The notes below the pieces were generated by a model that was not told the DNA's origin, ran no database searches, and worked only from the letters and a program-made list of their open reading frames with translations. Both the position numbers and the translations under genes were made by a program. From contig MNCI01017937.1 in assembly GCA_015680685.1 (NCBI GenBank), positions 62,868-126,867 on the forward strand: a stretch of DNA of 64,000 nucleotides, written 5' to 3'. Source of the DNA: Gnetum montanum (lineage: Eukaryota; Streptophyta; Gnetopsida; Gnetales; Gnetaceae). Positions 33,761 through 45,965 of the stretch are shown here, in pieces (within the stretch, counting starts at the first letter, position 1; each line of letters opens with the position of its first letter).

Positions 33761-35062
33761 CCATAGTGCCGTAGAGTGTATTGCCAAAATTAGGAATTTT
33801 CACTATTCTATCTTGTAATTTGCTAGTTTTACTAATTTATCTTAGTAATTTAATGCCAGAATTTGCATCTGTGTATGTGTACTATTGCTTTGCCTAGTGC
33901 TTGGTGGTTTCAGAGTGTTGCTAAAACCTCTTTTGATAGTAGTTGAACTCATGGGCATCCTATGTTGCATGAGCGAAACTATCCCTAACATGCTTGCACC
34001 AAATATGTGAGTGGGCCATCAATTGATGTGGTTCTGGCTAGGCACTTATGAGTTCTTGGAATACCTATTGTAGTAGTTTAGTGTGATCATGTGGTCACAC
34101 TTGGTTATGGAGGTTACTAGTGCCATCACTAAGACATTGCTACCCAGGGCTAATCAAGGCATCCTAAAGTTCATCTTAGATGCGTTCATTGCTAACCTTG
34201 ATGGGACAAGTATTTTGGGTATAGGTCCTAGGAGTGCTCAGTAGCTACTCAGGGTATGACACATGATGGGGTTTGCTTGTTATAATAAGAGAAAAACCCT
34301 TTTTATCATACTACAGGTGCATATCGTGTTCCAGAACCCACCTGAAACCATCTATTGTGTTTGAGGGTAAGTGCTTTTATGGTTTTCATAATGTTCCTCA
34401 CTGCTAGCTCATGTTAAATTTCTAGTGGCTCATGATTAATGCCAAGTTTAGAGTTGATGAGGAGGCCCTACATGATGAAGTGAATGCTCTAGTGTTAACC
34501 TGCACTACCTTGGAGGTATTCTCATCTAGTGTGAATGTTTGGGTAGTTGTGATTGAGTAGGTGAGGCTCAATCTAGAGGCCTAACGCTCCTAATACCTGA
34601 AGGCATGTGAGTGTTGTAGGATACACAATTGGCTGGATGAGGAGTAAGCTATTGGTGAGATTAACACTAAGGAGATGCTTGCAGCACCACCCTCGTCTCA
34701 CACCTCATTTGTGTTATGTATGTATTTATGTTTTAGCTCATGTGGTTGTTCGTGTATGCATTTCAGCTTGCCTTATTTGCGTGACACTGATATTAACTAC
34801 GTTGTGTTGCAATAGTGGGTGCTTTAGCAGAGGTGATGATGATTACCATAGGCTGCATAGAGGCCACCCTCATCATGAAGTATGATGATATGAAGGGTGT
34901 GCAACACTGGCTATGCCACAAAGTGCTAGATGCATTTATGTCTTGTCTTACACATGCTGAGTTGATGGACCTATTCCTGGCCCTTAGCTTGAGTATCCTA
35001 GTGGCTAAAATGGTTACCATCATCAACTCCTTCAGTAGCGACATAAGGTAGTTCATCAACCA

Positions 35063-35654
35063 TGTAGCAATTGAAAATGTCGGTATTTGGAACACTGAGT
35101 GGTTGAAAGGCACATAGCCTAACCCTATGTTTGTGTGAGGGCCTTGTTGGAGGTAGAGATGGGGAGCCTCTATGGGCTAGTCAAGGTGTGTATAGAGCAT
35201 AGTCTCAACACTTAGAAAAATTTGGGCAAAGTACCATCATTTTGACACTTAGCCAAATTTGTAGTTGAGATACCAGAGCCTGAAATTTTTGTGATGTTTC
35301 ATTGGCCCCTCTTTGTTGATGTTTGGAGGAGTGGCCCAAGAGATATTGACAAGGAATCACAAAACACCATAGTAGACATGGCACCAACATCGCTCGTTAG
35401 TACCAGATTAGGTGTCGTTCTATCATGTTCAAGAGTGTTATGGATAGGGGTATGCTTGTAGGTAATGCTAGGGAGATGAAATGCAAGTAGGGGAGATGAA
35501 ATGTAAATAGTGTATCATGATGTAAGATGCAAAGTTAGCATGGTTGATAGTGACTGTCGCATGAAGTGGCTTACCCCTGAAACATTGACTTCTCATCGGA
35601 GTGCTCATGAGAGAGTTAAAGTTGATCTGAGGCTGGGCCGGTTGTGAAACTGCA
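35063..35654 (-). repeat. E3 3' LTR (S2), internally deleted
   Basis: Starts TGTAGCAATTGAAAATGTC and continues as S1/S4 to about 35185 (GGGCTAGTCAAGG), then jumps to the GTGTATAGAGCATAGTCTCAACACTTAG part, losing about 1.4 kb relative to S4 (54915-56975). It ends GTTGTGAAACTGCA. Confidence 0.7.
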
Positions 35655-36419
35655 ATGATGTTAATTTACTTGGGGATGTGCTTTTTCCCATTCTCTTTTA
35701 TTATTTTTTTTGTGTTTTTTACTTTTTTGATTTACAACATGAACCTACTTTGGGTTCTGCACATTGTGAGATGCTTTCCATCAGGTGGGTTGCATGCCAT
35801 ATAACAAGCCTTTCTTTAATGCAATAGTGTCACATCTGTGGGATAGGTGTTCCCTCCCCAAGATGAGTTGTGTTACATTTTCTTTGCCTTTGAATAGCCA
35901 ATAGAGGCTCCCCATGGGACAAGTTGCATTACATCTACCATGGTTTTTGTGGTGTGATGTAAAAAGAGTATGCCATGTGCATTTATAGTGTGTATGCATT
36001 AGAGGATTTTCATGGAGGGGAATGTGGGAACTGCAAGAGGGTAAGGGAATGTGGGAGTGAATGTGCGTAGGCTAAAATGAGATGAGGGGGATGTACACTC
36101 TTGAGTGGCTTTGCTAGCCTCACCATGCACATCAGAGTGATGTGGTGACTTGCTATTTTGATGATAAGTGCCTTTGCATGATTGCCTCCGGGGCTTCATC
36201 ATACAAACACAACTCTGAGAAGATAAGAAAACCAAAAAACTTGAAATGCAAGTGAAATGCTAAATGTGAAGATGATGCAGACATGTAAAAAGCTAAATTA
36301 GTTGCAAGTTGATAGGAAGTAAGTGCAAGTGCCAGCACAATGATGCTATGAGTGCCCCAAAGGTTGCATTGATGGTAGGTGCTCCATAAGATCAACAACA
36401 TGAAAGTTTAAAGTTGTGG

Positions 36420-37260
36420 TCGATCGTGAACCCAATTTAAAATCATGGCAAACTGTGAGGTGCTAGTTTAGAGTCCTAGTAGATTGTAGGGTGCTAGTTT
36501 AATGTCATAGTGAATGATGGATGTGGATGTTGGTTTAACATCATAGTAGATGAGCCATTGTGCTAATTTAACATCATAGCCTAAGGACAAACTATGCTAG
36601 TTTTAGCATCATGGCGAATGAGTGTTATGCCATTTTTAGCATCATGGTGGATGGCTGTGCTAGTTTTAACATCATGGTGGATAGCTGTGTTAGTCTTAGC
36701 ATTATGATGGATGAGCTATGTGCTTACCTTGCTTTGGTGAGGTACAATGCTACATGCATAGCCATGTTGTGTGCCTGCAAGATCATGCAAAAATGTACTA
36801 GAAAAAAAACATCAAGCAACAACTATGTAACAAGGTTATGTGCATAAGTGAGAGGAAAGTAATGTGAAAAGTGATAGTTTTGGATCATTCTAGGCTACAA
36901 CGATAGTTTGAGGCCATTTCTGGCTATGTGTTTTGCTAGTTTAAGAACATTTCAGGCCATGTGTTGCTAGTTTTTGGGGCATGGTGGGCTAGAGGTGCTA
37001 TTTTAAGGCCATGGTGAGCCGTACACTAGTTTAAGGCCTTTTCAAGCCATTATAAAGGGGTTGATAGTTTTAGGGCCATTTCAGGCCATACGTTACTAGT
37101 TTAAGGCCATGGTGAGCTGTAGGGAACATTGCCAGTTTAAGGCCATGATAGGCTGTGATGCTAGTTTAATGCCTTTTTGNNNNNNNNNNNNNNNNNNNNN
37201 NNNNNNNNNNNNNNNNNNNNNNNNNNNNNNNNNNNNNNNNNNAGCCACGTGTTTTTGTAG
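36420..37260 (-). repeat. Tat spacer repeats, E3 unit 1
   Basis: Two subtypes in sequence: GCATCATGGTGGATG type (36420-36720) and TAGTTTAAGGCCATGGTGAGCC type (36880-37260). Between them lies a 150-bp segment that in E2 is split by the whole RT-RH-IN block. Confidence 0.65.
37180..37242. other. Assembly gap (63 N)
   Basis: Run of N within the spacer repeats of E3 unit 1. Unit 2 has TGGGCCATGGGAGGCGGTTG-like sequence at this place. Confidence 0.95.
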
Positions 37261-37449
37261 TTTTATGACTTTTTTGTATTTTTGATGTTTTTCAAATGCA
37301 ATGCATAGGCTAAGTGAATGGATGTGTAAACAAAGTAGAAATGTGTAAACAAAGTGAAGTAGTATGTAAACTAAGTAAGTAGGAAAAATGTAAATGCATG
37401 AAAAAATGCAATGTAAGCGAAAACCAAAAATGTATGGCATGTGGAGGTA

Positions 37450-38050
37450 AGGGGCAAGTATTGATCTAGCATGTTTTTGGCTAAGGGAAAGTCTTGATCA
37501 TGTAGTTACTTCCTAACTGGGCATGGATTAGGGGGTGCACAAGGCTTAGGATCCTCTAGGAGGTTGTTGGCTTCAACCACTCATTTGGGTGTGTTAGCCT
37601 TAGGGGTTGTGTTGCTTGCTATAGGTGTACCACCAAGAAACTCCACCTTTGACACCTGGCCCATGTCTACATGGTGGATAGTTGGATGGGAGACGTTATT
37701 ACTATAGATGATAACTTGACCACCTTCATATAGAAGGTGGCATTCTTGGTGGATTGGAGAGGAGATGATCATAGTTGCACTAGCTAGGGACTACCTAGGA
37801 CCAGGTTGAAGCCTAGCATCTTCTCTATAACATTAAAATTTGCAGAGGTGGGAAACTACTTCCCTACCATAAAGGTAATTTTTATTGTGGCCTTGATGAT
37901 GACATGTGATCCATTAAAGGAGTTTAGACACATAATTTTGGTTGGCCTAATCTCACCTACCAGGTCCAGCTTATCAATGACAGAGTACAGAACTATGTTT
38001 GTTACTGCACCATTATCAACGTGAACCCTGCAAATCATGCACTACCCAAC
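37450..38050 (-). pseudogene. E3 unit 1 protease, decayed
   Basis: Open minus stretch 38038-37856 reads MICRVHVDNGAVTNIVLYSV, the retropepsin box with the second position Asn-Gly-Ala. Downstream come LGSP (about 37790) where unit 2 has LGRPWLA, and the open stretch 37772-37581. Ends in the intron-like spacer. Confidence 0.6.
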
Positions 38051-38199
38051 GCATATGCTAATGGATAGTGAAGATGTAGTGACCTCCCCTCATTTGGGGT
38101 TGACCTTAATTGCATCATTGCAAAAGGCTAGGGATGTTAAACCTAATTCCTATTTTATAGGGGGCAACATCACTGCACGAATGCATGCCTCATTTGTAG

Positions 38200-40800
38200 G
38201 GATGTCCTCCATGCTAAGAATGGAGGCCAACATTTGGGATAGTGCTTAATGGTGGGTAGATGAGGTTATGACCAAGTCATACAAGCTCAAAATTGTGTTT
38301 TTTTGCTTGAGCATTTGTGTCACCTGGATTAATGTAGCTACAAAATCCTTGTCATTAGCCATTGTGTTGGCGTTGACCTACTTCATATGGCTCAAGAGAC
38401 AGATCTCTTGCGGAGGGGACTTGGGTGTGGATTATTTGGCCTACTTGGGGGCAAGGGCCCTAGTGTTTAGTTGCAGCTTTTTGGTTATGGCCTTTGCTTT
38501 AGCCATGGGTGTTGTGAGGTGCTTGTTCAACCTCTTACATTGCCAATTGGTAGGCCTACCCAAGTTGCCAGTGGGGTTAGCCCTTGAAGGATAAGAGACC
38601 AACACATTGCCCACTACTAGGATTGGGGTAGGTGAGGGGCCAACGTGTTGTGGCATCCTAATGACACACAACTGTTTAGGAGTTATTGTAGGGCTAGCTC
38701 ATTGTGGCACCTTGATGATGAAGGATTGCTTAGTGGTTGTTGTTGCTGGGTCATGCTAGTTTAATGTCTTAGTGGACAGTTGCTATGGGAATCTGACCAC
38801 AAAGGGTGTTGTGGGTGCCCAAGGTAGCACTTTGACCACAAAGGAGGGCCTCTTGCTTGTGGAGGTGGAGGGGATCCTTACCTTACTAAGAGGCACTCAG
38901 ATCACAAAAGCTTGTTTTGTAGGTCTAAACTTGCCTCCTATGCTAATGGATTTTATGATGTAGGGGGCATCATTTACATTGGATTGGCTCGTTGTGTCGA
39001 ATACTAGTTGGCTCCTTTTTATCATTTTTTATAGGTCATCCTGCAAAGCCCAAAAAGTGTTCGTATTGTGATAGAACATTTGGTGGTAGTGATAGAATTG
39101 GTCCTATCGAAAGTCCTTTGGGATTTGGAACTTGTTTGGTACTACTGAGGTGGGGTTCCTTAGTAGTTCATAGTACATGTCATGTTTTTGACAAGCAATC
39201 TTTGATACGTGTTTGTATTAGATTTGCCTGGTTTTCAAAATTTTCTCTAGCAACTCAGAGGATTTCATTGATAGTAGGGTATGCCTCAAGCAATCCTTGT
39301 GTTTATAGTGAGGCCTTGTAGTAGCTTTCATTGTGGCCTCTACTAATGTAGGTGAGTTAGTGCCAATGTTGATAACTTTGGGAGTTATGGGCTTGGGCTA
39401 CTTAGCTGTTGGGCCCCAGTTGGTTGCTTTTGCATTTGTGGATACCATGGCTACTATTGCATTTTGCTTACACACGTGTTGGTTTTTGAAGGCCACATAG
39501 GCTAGGTCATTGCTTGCTTATGCTACCTCCTTTATGCCCTTCATTTGGGCAAAGGCTTGGCTGAGAGACTTTGGGGCTAGGTAGTATAGTTTTGACTTGA
39601 TGAAGTTGTTAATTGCACGCTTGAAGATGGCCAAGAGGTGCATCTTTGCTATGGGCTCTCGTATTTCTTATAACAAGGTGCTTCGACAATGGAGGAATTT
39701 TGGCATAGGCTTTAGGAGCCCCTACTTGGCCTGCATGAGTTTGTTGAGGGTTGCTTCAAGTTTCATGTTGTACCTAAAGCATGCCACAAATTGGCTTAGG
39801 AGGTTCTCTAGGGAGGAGATTGAGCTTCTAGGTAGCAAGTGGTACTAGTTAAGGACTTTACTAGTTAGGAACATGGGGAAGACATGCATGATTACATGCG
39901 ACTAGGTTTGCAGTAGTGGTACTTAGAATTGAACATGACCAAGTACGCATTAGGGTTCTCCTCATCATTGTACTTAGTGAGTTGAGGTAGTGGGACACTA
40001 GTTGGGAGAGTTAGTGGTGGGACTAAAGGACTTATGGGATCATCGTGATAGAAGTCCACCACCTTGATGGTTTCAGAGGAGGTGGCTTTGAGCTAGTTGA
40101 TCTCCTTCGTCAAACTTTAGATCAGCTGGAATGCTTGATCCAAGCTTGGGGATGTGCTAGCCAATTGCATTGACTGGTCTTGTGTTGGTTGCACTGTGAA
40201 GGGTTGGATTTTTGGTTGCAAAGTATGCCAGTTTAACATTGTAAAGGATGGGTTTAGTTGATGTGTTGGTTGAGGGATGGGTGGAGTGATCAAGAGGTGG
40301 ACCACACATGTGTAGGTTAGATTGATGCTAAGGGCACTAATGAAACAGGTGACATGTAGGATGCCTGAATAATTTAGGGCTGGGAGGTGGCCCTTGCATG
40401 AGTGTAGGGTTGGGCAAACATGTTTACTACTAAACTATGGAGTAATTTTTATAAGATGATGTAAAAGGGGCTCTCACATTCAGAGCAAGCCTCAAACATA
40501 TCTTTCTCCTTTTGTGAGGCTTCCTCATAGTTGGTTCCTGCATCGTGCTCATTTGCACAGATGAATTGGGAAAAAAACTGGTGATAGGAGTTCGTAAGTG
40601 GGATTATGTTAAACAAGGAAGGGTTGTACTCTTGTCCATTGCAGTGGACTTGTTCAAAGTCTCATTTTGCCTCTATGTCAAGGCTATCCATAGGTAATCC
40701 TGCTTGGATTTTCGCATAAACAAAGTTATATTATTCATGGCTAAGCACGAAATGCTTTAGGTGGATTGTGAAGATGTCAAGTGTGTTAGAAATTAATGTG
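38200..40800 (-). pseudogene. E3 unit 1 gag, decayed
   Basis: Not open, but followed by homology with unit 2. At 38325-38225 the minus strand reads QMLKQKNTILSLYDL and VITSSTHH.ALSQMLAS, matching the conserved block of E5 gag. The stretch 40305-40117 is rich in Pro and Gln. The N-terminal end is near 40800, next to the minisatellite leader. Structural capsid protein in active relatives. Confidence 0.5.
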
Positions 40801-40926
40801 GAAGGTTGACCTAGATTCATGTTCACAGATCAAGGTGGAAGAGTTGATTTTTACAAAAAATGGCTAACTTTGTAAAATGTAGAAAAACGTCTAAGTCTAT
40901 TGGTAGCAAATAGAAATAAAAAACAT

Positions 40927-41065
40927 GCTATGTATAAAAATGCAAAAAATTGACTAGGTGTAAAATTGCAAAAATTTTACTAAGTATGAAAATGCAAAAA
41001 AATGGTTAAGTATGAAAATGCCAAAAAAATGGCTTAGTGTAAAATTGCAGAAAAAAATTGCTAAG
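40927..41065 (-). repeat. Leader minisatellite, E3 unit 1
   Basis: Five or six units of 26-28 bp, CTAAGTATGAAAATGCAAAA-like, between gag and the LTR side. The same array is in unit 2 (45800-45965) and, inverted, in E4 (49285-49435). Confidence 0.65.
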
Positions 41066-41779
41066 TATGGAGACTATGCTCCACACCAACTATGCTCTCC
41101 ACTTACTATGATTTCTATGCTCAAAGAGCCAATACTTAGGAAAAAGTAAAGAATGACATGATTTGGGTTGCTATGCAGGATCTTAGGGAGATTGACAATG
41201 GGGACCAATCTACACCAATAGGTGTTTCCTCTCTAGGAGGAGTTGTGTTAAATCCACTTGGGCTTTGACTAGCCCATAGAGGCTACCCATGGGATGAGTT
41301 TCATTATGTCTATCATGGGTTCTCCAGTGTGATGTAAAGAGAGTATGCCATGTGCATTTATAGTGTGTATGCATCAGAGGGTTTGCATGTAGGGGAATGT
41401 GGGAAATGCAAGAGGGTATGGGAATGTGGGAGTGAATGTGCATAGGCTAAAATGAGATGAGGGGGATGTACACTCTTGAGTGGCTTTGCTAACCTAATCA
41501 TGCATATTGGAGCAATATGGTGACTTGCTATTGTAATGACAAGCACCTTTACACAACCACCTCTGGGGATTTATCCTACAAACATAACTTTGAGAAAACA
41601 AGAAAACCACAAAACTTGAAATGCAAGTGAAATGCTAGATGTGAAGATGCTCGCAGATGCGTGAAAAGCTAAACTAGTTGCAAGTGGACAGAAAGCCAGT
41701 GGAAGTGCTAGTGCGATGATGCTGCAAGTGCCCCAAAGTTTGCATTGATGGTAGGTGCTCCGAAAGATTAACAACATGC

Positions 41780-42570
41780 TAGTTTAAAGTCCTGGCCAAT
41801 AATGAACCTAGGTTAAGGTCTTGGCAAACAGTGGGGTGCTAGTTTAGAGTCCTAGCAGACTACAAGGTGCTATTTTAATGTGATAGTGGATGGTTGATGT
41901 AGGTGCTAATTTAACGTCATAGTAGACGAGCTATTGTGCTAATTTAACATCATGGCTAAAGGAAAAATTATGCTTGTCTTAGCATCATGGTGGATGAATG
42001 CTATGTCATTTTTAGCATCATGGTGGATGGCTGTGCTAGTTTTAACATCATGGTGGATGGGTGTGTCAGTCTTAGCATTATGACAGATGAGCTATGTGCT
42101 TACCTTGCTTTGGTGAGGTATAGTGCTACATGCATATCCATGTTGTGTTCCTACAAGATCATGCAAAAATGAACTAGAAAAACAACATCAAGTAGTGACT
42201 ATGCAACAAGGTTATGTGCATAAGTGAGAGGAAGGTAATGTGAAAAGTGATAGTTTTGGATCATTCTGGATTGGAACGATAGTTTAAGGCCATTTCGGGC
42301 CATGTGTTACTAGTTTTAGGGGCAAGGTGGGCTAGAGGTGCTAATTGAAGGCCATGGCGAGCCATACGCTAATTTAAGGCCTTTTCGAGCCATTGCAAAG
42401 GGGTTGATAGTTTTAGGGCCATTTCAGGCCATATGTTACTAGTTTAAGGCCATGGTGGGCTACTATGAATGTTGTGAGTTTAAGGCCATGATAGGCCATG
42501 ATGCTATTTTAATGCCTTTTTGGGCCATGGGAGGCGGTTGCTAGTTTAAGGCCTTTTTGGGCCATGCGTT
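41780..42570 (-). repeat. Tat spacer repeats, E3 unit 2
   Basis: As in unit 1: CATCATGGTGGATG type (41780-42090) then TTTAAGGCCATGGTGGGC type (42280-42570), with the polymerase-deletion site between at about 42110-42190. Confidence 0.65.
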
Positions 42571-42676
42571 TTTGTAGTTTTATGATTTTTTTTATTTTTA
42601 TGTGTTTTTGATGATTTCAAATGCAATGTTTAGGCTAAGTGGATGGATGCATAAACAAAGAAAATAAGTATGTAAA

Positions 42677-43345
42677 CTAAGTAAGTAGGCAAAATGTAAA
42701 TGCATGAACAAATGTAACGCAAGAGAAAACCAAAAATGCATGGCATGTGGAGGCAAGGGGTAAGTAGGCGTTTAGCACATTTTTGGCCAAGGGAAAGTGT
42801 TGGCCATGTAGTTGCTTCCTAACTGGGCATGGATTAGGGGGTGCACAAGGCTTAGGATCCTCTAGGAGGTTGTTGGCTTCAACCACTTGTTCAGGTGTGT
42901 TAACCTTAGGTGTTGTGTTGTTTGCTGCAAGTGTACCACCAAGAAACTCCACCTCTGACACTTGATCCATGTCTATGTGGTGGATAGTTGGAGGGGAGAC
43001 ATTATTACTGTAGATGATAACTTGACCACCTTCATATGAAAGCTGGCTTTCTTGGTTGATTGGAGAGGAGACAACTTGTAGTTGGGCTAGCCAGGGCCTA
43101 CCTAGGATCAAGTTGAAGCATGGTATCTCCTTTGTAACAATAAAATTTACAGAGGTGGGGAACTACTTTCCTACCATAAAGATGATGTTTATTATGCCCT
43201 TGATGGTGATGTGTGATCCATTAAAGGATTTTAGACACGCGATTTTGGTTGGCTTGATCTCACTTGCCAGGCCTAGCTTGTTGATGATAGAGTATAGAAC
43301 TATGTTTGTTGTTGTGCTGTCATCAACATGAACCCTACGAATCAT
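42677..43345 (-). pseudogene. E3 unit 2 protease and C-terminal extension, decayed
   Basis: The stretch 43345-43163 reads MIRRVHVDDSTTTNIVLYSI, the active-site box, then NKLGL. The open stretch 43111-42677 begins MILGRPWLAQLQVVSSPINQ and holds 144 residues, the longest open frame in the window; it runs into the intron-like spacer without reaching RT. GGQVIIYSNN and PNPCPVRKQL are conserved with unit 1. Confidence 0.65.
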
Positions 43346-43499
43346 GCACTACCAAATGAATATGCTAATGGCTAGTGAAGATGTAGTGACCTTCCCTCAT
43401 TTAGGGTTGATCTTGATTGCATCATTGCAAAAGGCTAAGGATGTTGAACGAAATTCTTGTGGCGTAGGGGGCAACATCACTACATAGATGCATGCCTCA

Positions 43500-45650
43500 T
43501 TTGTAGGGATGTCCTCCATGATAAGAATGAAGGTTAACATCTAAGCTAGTGCTTGGTAGTGGGTAGATGAGGTCATGACTAGGTCATACAAGCTTAGCAT
43601 TTTCTTTTTTTACTTCAGCATTTATTTCACCTAGGTTAGTGTAGCTGCAAAGTCCTTGTCATTGGCCATTATGTTGGCCTTGACCTCCTCCATATGGCTT
43701 GGGAGAAAAATCTCTCATGGAGGGGACTTGGGCATGGGTTGTTTGGCTTACTTAGGGACAAGGGCCTTAGTTTTACTTGCAAGTTGTTGGTTATGACCTT
43801 TGCTTTAGTCATGATAGTTGCGAGGTGCTCGTTATGGCCTCTTGTAAAGCTTGACAATTGTCTGTACTGTGATTGAACATTTGGTGGTAGTGATAAAATT
43901 GGTCTAGTCAAAATTCCTTTGGGACTAGGGACTTTTTTGGTACTACTAAGGTGGAGTTTCTTAGTAGTTCACAGTACCTATCATGTTTTTGGCAAGAAAT
44001 ATCTGATACGTGTTTGTATTGGATTCACTCGATTTTCAGAAGTTTCTCTAGTAGCTCAGAGGGTTTCATCAATAGCGGCGTATACCTTAAGTGATCCTTG
44101 TGCTTAGTGCAAGATCTTGTAGTAGATTTCATCATGGCCTCTGTTGATGTAAGTGGGTTGGTGCCAGAGTTGGTAGCTTTGGGAGTTGTAGCCTTGGGCT
44201 ACTTAGCCATCAACCCAAGTTGGTTGCTTTTGTATTTGTGGCTATTGTGGCCATTGTTGCATTTCTCTTGCACACGTGCTAGTATTTGAAGGCCACATAG
44301 TCTAGGTCATTACTTGCTTGTGCTACCTCCTCTATGCCCTTCATTTGTGCAAGTATTTGAAGGCCACATAGTCTAGGTCATTACTTGCTTGTGCTACCTC
44401 CTCTATGCCCTTGGTTGAGAGACTTTAGGGCTAGGTAGTACAATTTTGACTTGATGAAGTCATTAACTACACCCTTGAAGATTTCTAAGAGGTGCATCTT
44501 TGCTATGGGCTCTCATATTTCTTATAACAAGGAACTCTAGCATTGGAGGAATTTTGGCATGGGCTTTAGGAACCCCTACATACCTTGCATGAGTTGGTCA
44601 TGGGTTGCTTTAGGTTTCATGTTGTACCTGAAGTGTATCACAAAATGGCTTAGGAGGTTCTCCAGGGAGGAGATTGAGCTCCTAGGTAGCGAGTGGTACT
44701 AGTCAAGGTCTTTACCAGTTAGAAACATGGGGAAGACACATATGATTACATGCAACCAGGTTTGTAGTAGCAGGCACTAAGACTTAAACATGACCAAGTG
44801 CTCGTTGGGGTTCCCCTCACCGTTGTACTTGGTGAGCTAAGGTAGTGGGACCCTAGTTGGGAGAGATACTGGTGGGATTGAAGGACTTATGGGATTATCC
44901 TGATAAAATTCCACCATCTTGATGGTTTTAGAGGAGGTGGCTTTGAGCTAGTTGATCTCCTTCATCAAACTTTAGATTAGCTTGAATGCTTGATCTAAGC
45001 TTGAAAATGTGCTAGCCAGTTGCATTGACTGGGCTTGTGTTGGTTGCACTATGAAGGGCTAGATTTTTGGTTGCAGAGTATGCTAGTTTAACATTGTAGA
45101 GGATGATTTTAGTTGATGTGTTGGCTGAGGGATGGGCGTGGTGACGAAGGTGGCCCACACATGCATGGGTTGGATTGACGCCAAGGGCACCGATGAAACA
45201 TGTACAACATAGGATGCCTAAATTATTTAAGGCTAGGAGGTGGCCTTACATGAGTGTAGGGTTGGATAGACATGTTTGCTGCTAAATTGTGGAGTAATTG
45301 TTGGAAGACAGTGTAAAGGGGGCTCTCACATTTAAAGTGGGCCTTGAACTCATCTTCCTCCTCTTGTGAGGCTTCCTCGTAGTTGGTTCCTACGTGGTGC
45401 TCATTTGCATAGATGACTTGGGACAAAAACTAGTGATAGGACTTTGTAAATGGGATTATGTCAAACAAGGAAGGGTTATACTCTCATTTGTTTTGGTGGA
45501 CTTGTTCGAAGTCCCATTTTTCCTCTATGTCAAGGCTATCCATAGGTAATCTTACTTGGATTTTGGTACAAACAAACTTATATTATTCATGGCTGAGCAT
45601 GACATGATGTAGATGGATTGTGAAGGTGTCAAGTGTTTTAGACACTAACG
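43500..45650 (-). pseudogene. E3 unit 2 gag, decayed
   Basis: Recognised by homology to unit 1 and to E5. Open stretch 45426-45223 (MSQVIYANEHHVGTNYEEAS, then EEEDEFKAHFKCESPLYTVF) is an acidic N-terminal part. The rest is broken by shifts and stops. The region 43911-43669 corresponds to the segment following the SLYDL block. Confidence 0.5.
44281..44412. repeat. Exact 61-bp duplication in gag
   Basis: AGTATTTGAAGGCCACATAG.. at 44281-44341 is repeated without change at 44352-44412, offset 71 bp. Unit 1 (about 39485) has it once. Confidence 0.9.
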
Positions 45651-45799
45651 TGGAAGGTTGACCTAGATTCATGTTCATAGATCAAGGTGGAAGAGTTGTT
45701 GTTTGCAAAAAATAGCTAACTTTGAAAAATGTAGAAAAATGTCTAAGTTTGTTGATAGAAAAAAAAGGAAAAAAGAAAAAAAAAAGAAAAAGAAAAAAG

Positions 45800-45965
45800 G
45801 CTAAGTTTAAAAATGCAAAAAATTGATAGTGTAAAATTGTGAAAATTTTTCTAAGTATGAAAATGTAGAAAAAATGCTAAGTATGAAAATGCAAAAAAAT
45901 GGTTAAGTATGAAAATGCCAAAAAAATGGCTAAGTGTAAAACTGCAGAAAAGAAAAATGCTAAGT
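45800..45965 (-). repeat. Leader minisatellite, E3 unit 2
   Basis: Six variants of CTAAGTATGAAAATGCAAAA at 26-30 bp, preceded at 45758-45800 by a purine run of A and G. Confidence 0.65.

Larger units (their letters stand above)
32274..35062 (+). pseudogene. Spliced accessory ORF, plus strand, decayed
   Basis: Exon 1 is ATG 32274 to 32428, starting MLLPEESIVGGKMMH, with HPGLENIIEGKRALGHLP and ending TR at donor AACCAG/GTACACC. The E5 ORF exon also starts MLL, ends TR and has its donor in the same phase. Further coding-like plus-strand stretches: about 34085-34235 (MEVTSAITKTLLPRANQGIL), 34318-34372 between TACAG and G/GTAAGTG, and about 34430-34690 with DEEALHDEVNALVLTCTTLE and AQRSQYLKACE after reading through stops, which may match the coiled exon of the E4 ORF. 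Exon limits between 32428 and 34085 are unresolved. The 3' end is cut by the E3 LTR at 35063. Function unknown. Confidence 0.4.
35838..41220 (-). repeat. E3 interior unit 1 of tandem duplication
   Basis: Homologous over its length to 41221-46120; a sampled 150-bp block (37860 versus 43165) differs at roughly one base in seven by eye. The junction at 41220 joins CTACACCAATAG, which in unit 2 lies 80 bp before the LTR, to GTGTTTCCTC of the 3' tail. The shared ATAGG could be a microhomology. Confidence 0.8.

Noticed and set aside
32274-35062. Host gene call for the plus-strand exons
   Set aside because: Exon 1 resembles the E5 antisense ORF in start, end and phase, so an element origin is more likely, though a captured host gene remains possible.
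34793-35113. 106-residue minus-strand open frame
   Set aside because: Antisense to a more coherent plus-strand coding stretch and crosses the LTR start at 35063, so it cannot be one gene.
36420-37260. Regular ~30-bp units resembling a CRISPR array
   Set aside because: Units vary, have no constant repeat with unique spacers, and recur in four elements as retrotransposon spacer in a plant genome.
42677-43111. 144-residue open frame as an intact gene
   Set aside because: Begins in the middle of a Tat protease region (ILGRPWLAQ) and ends in spacer; it is a fragment of a decayed polyprotein, and the unit 1 copy is broken.
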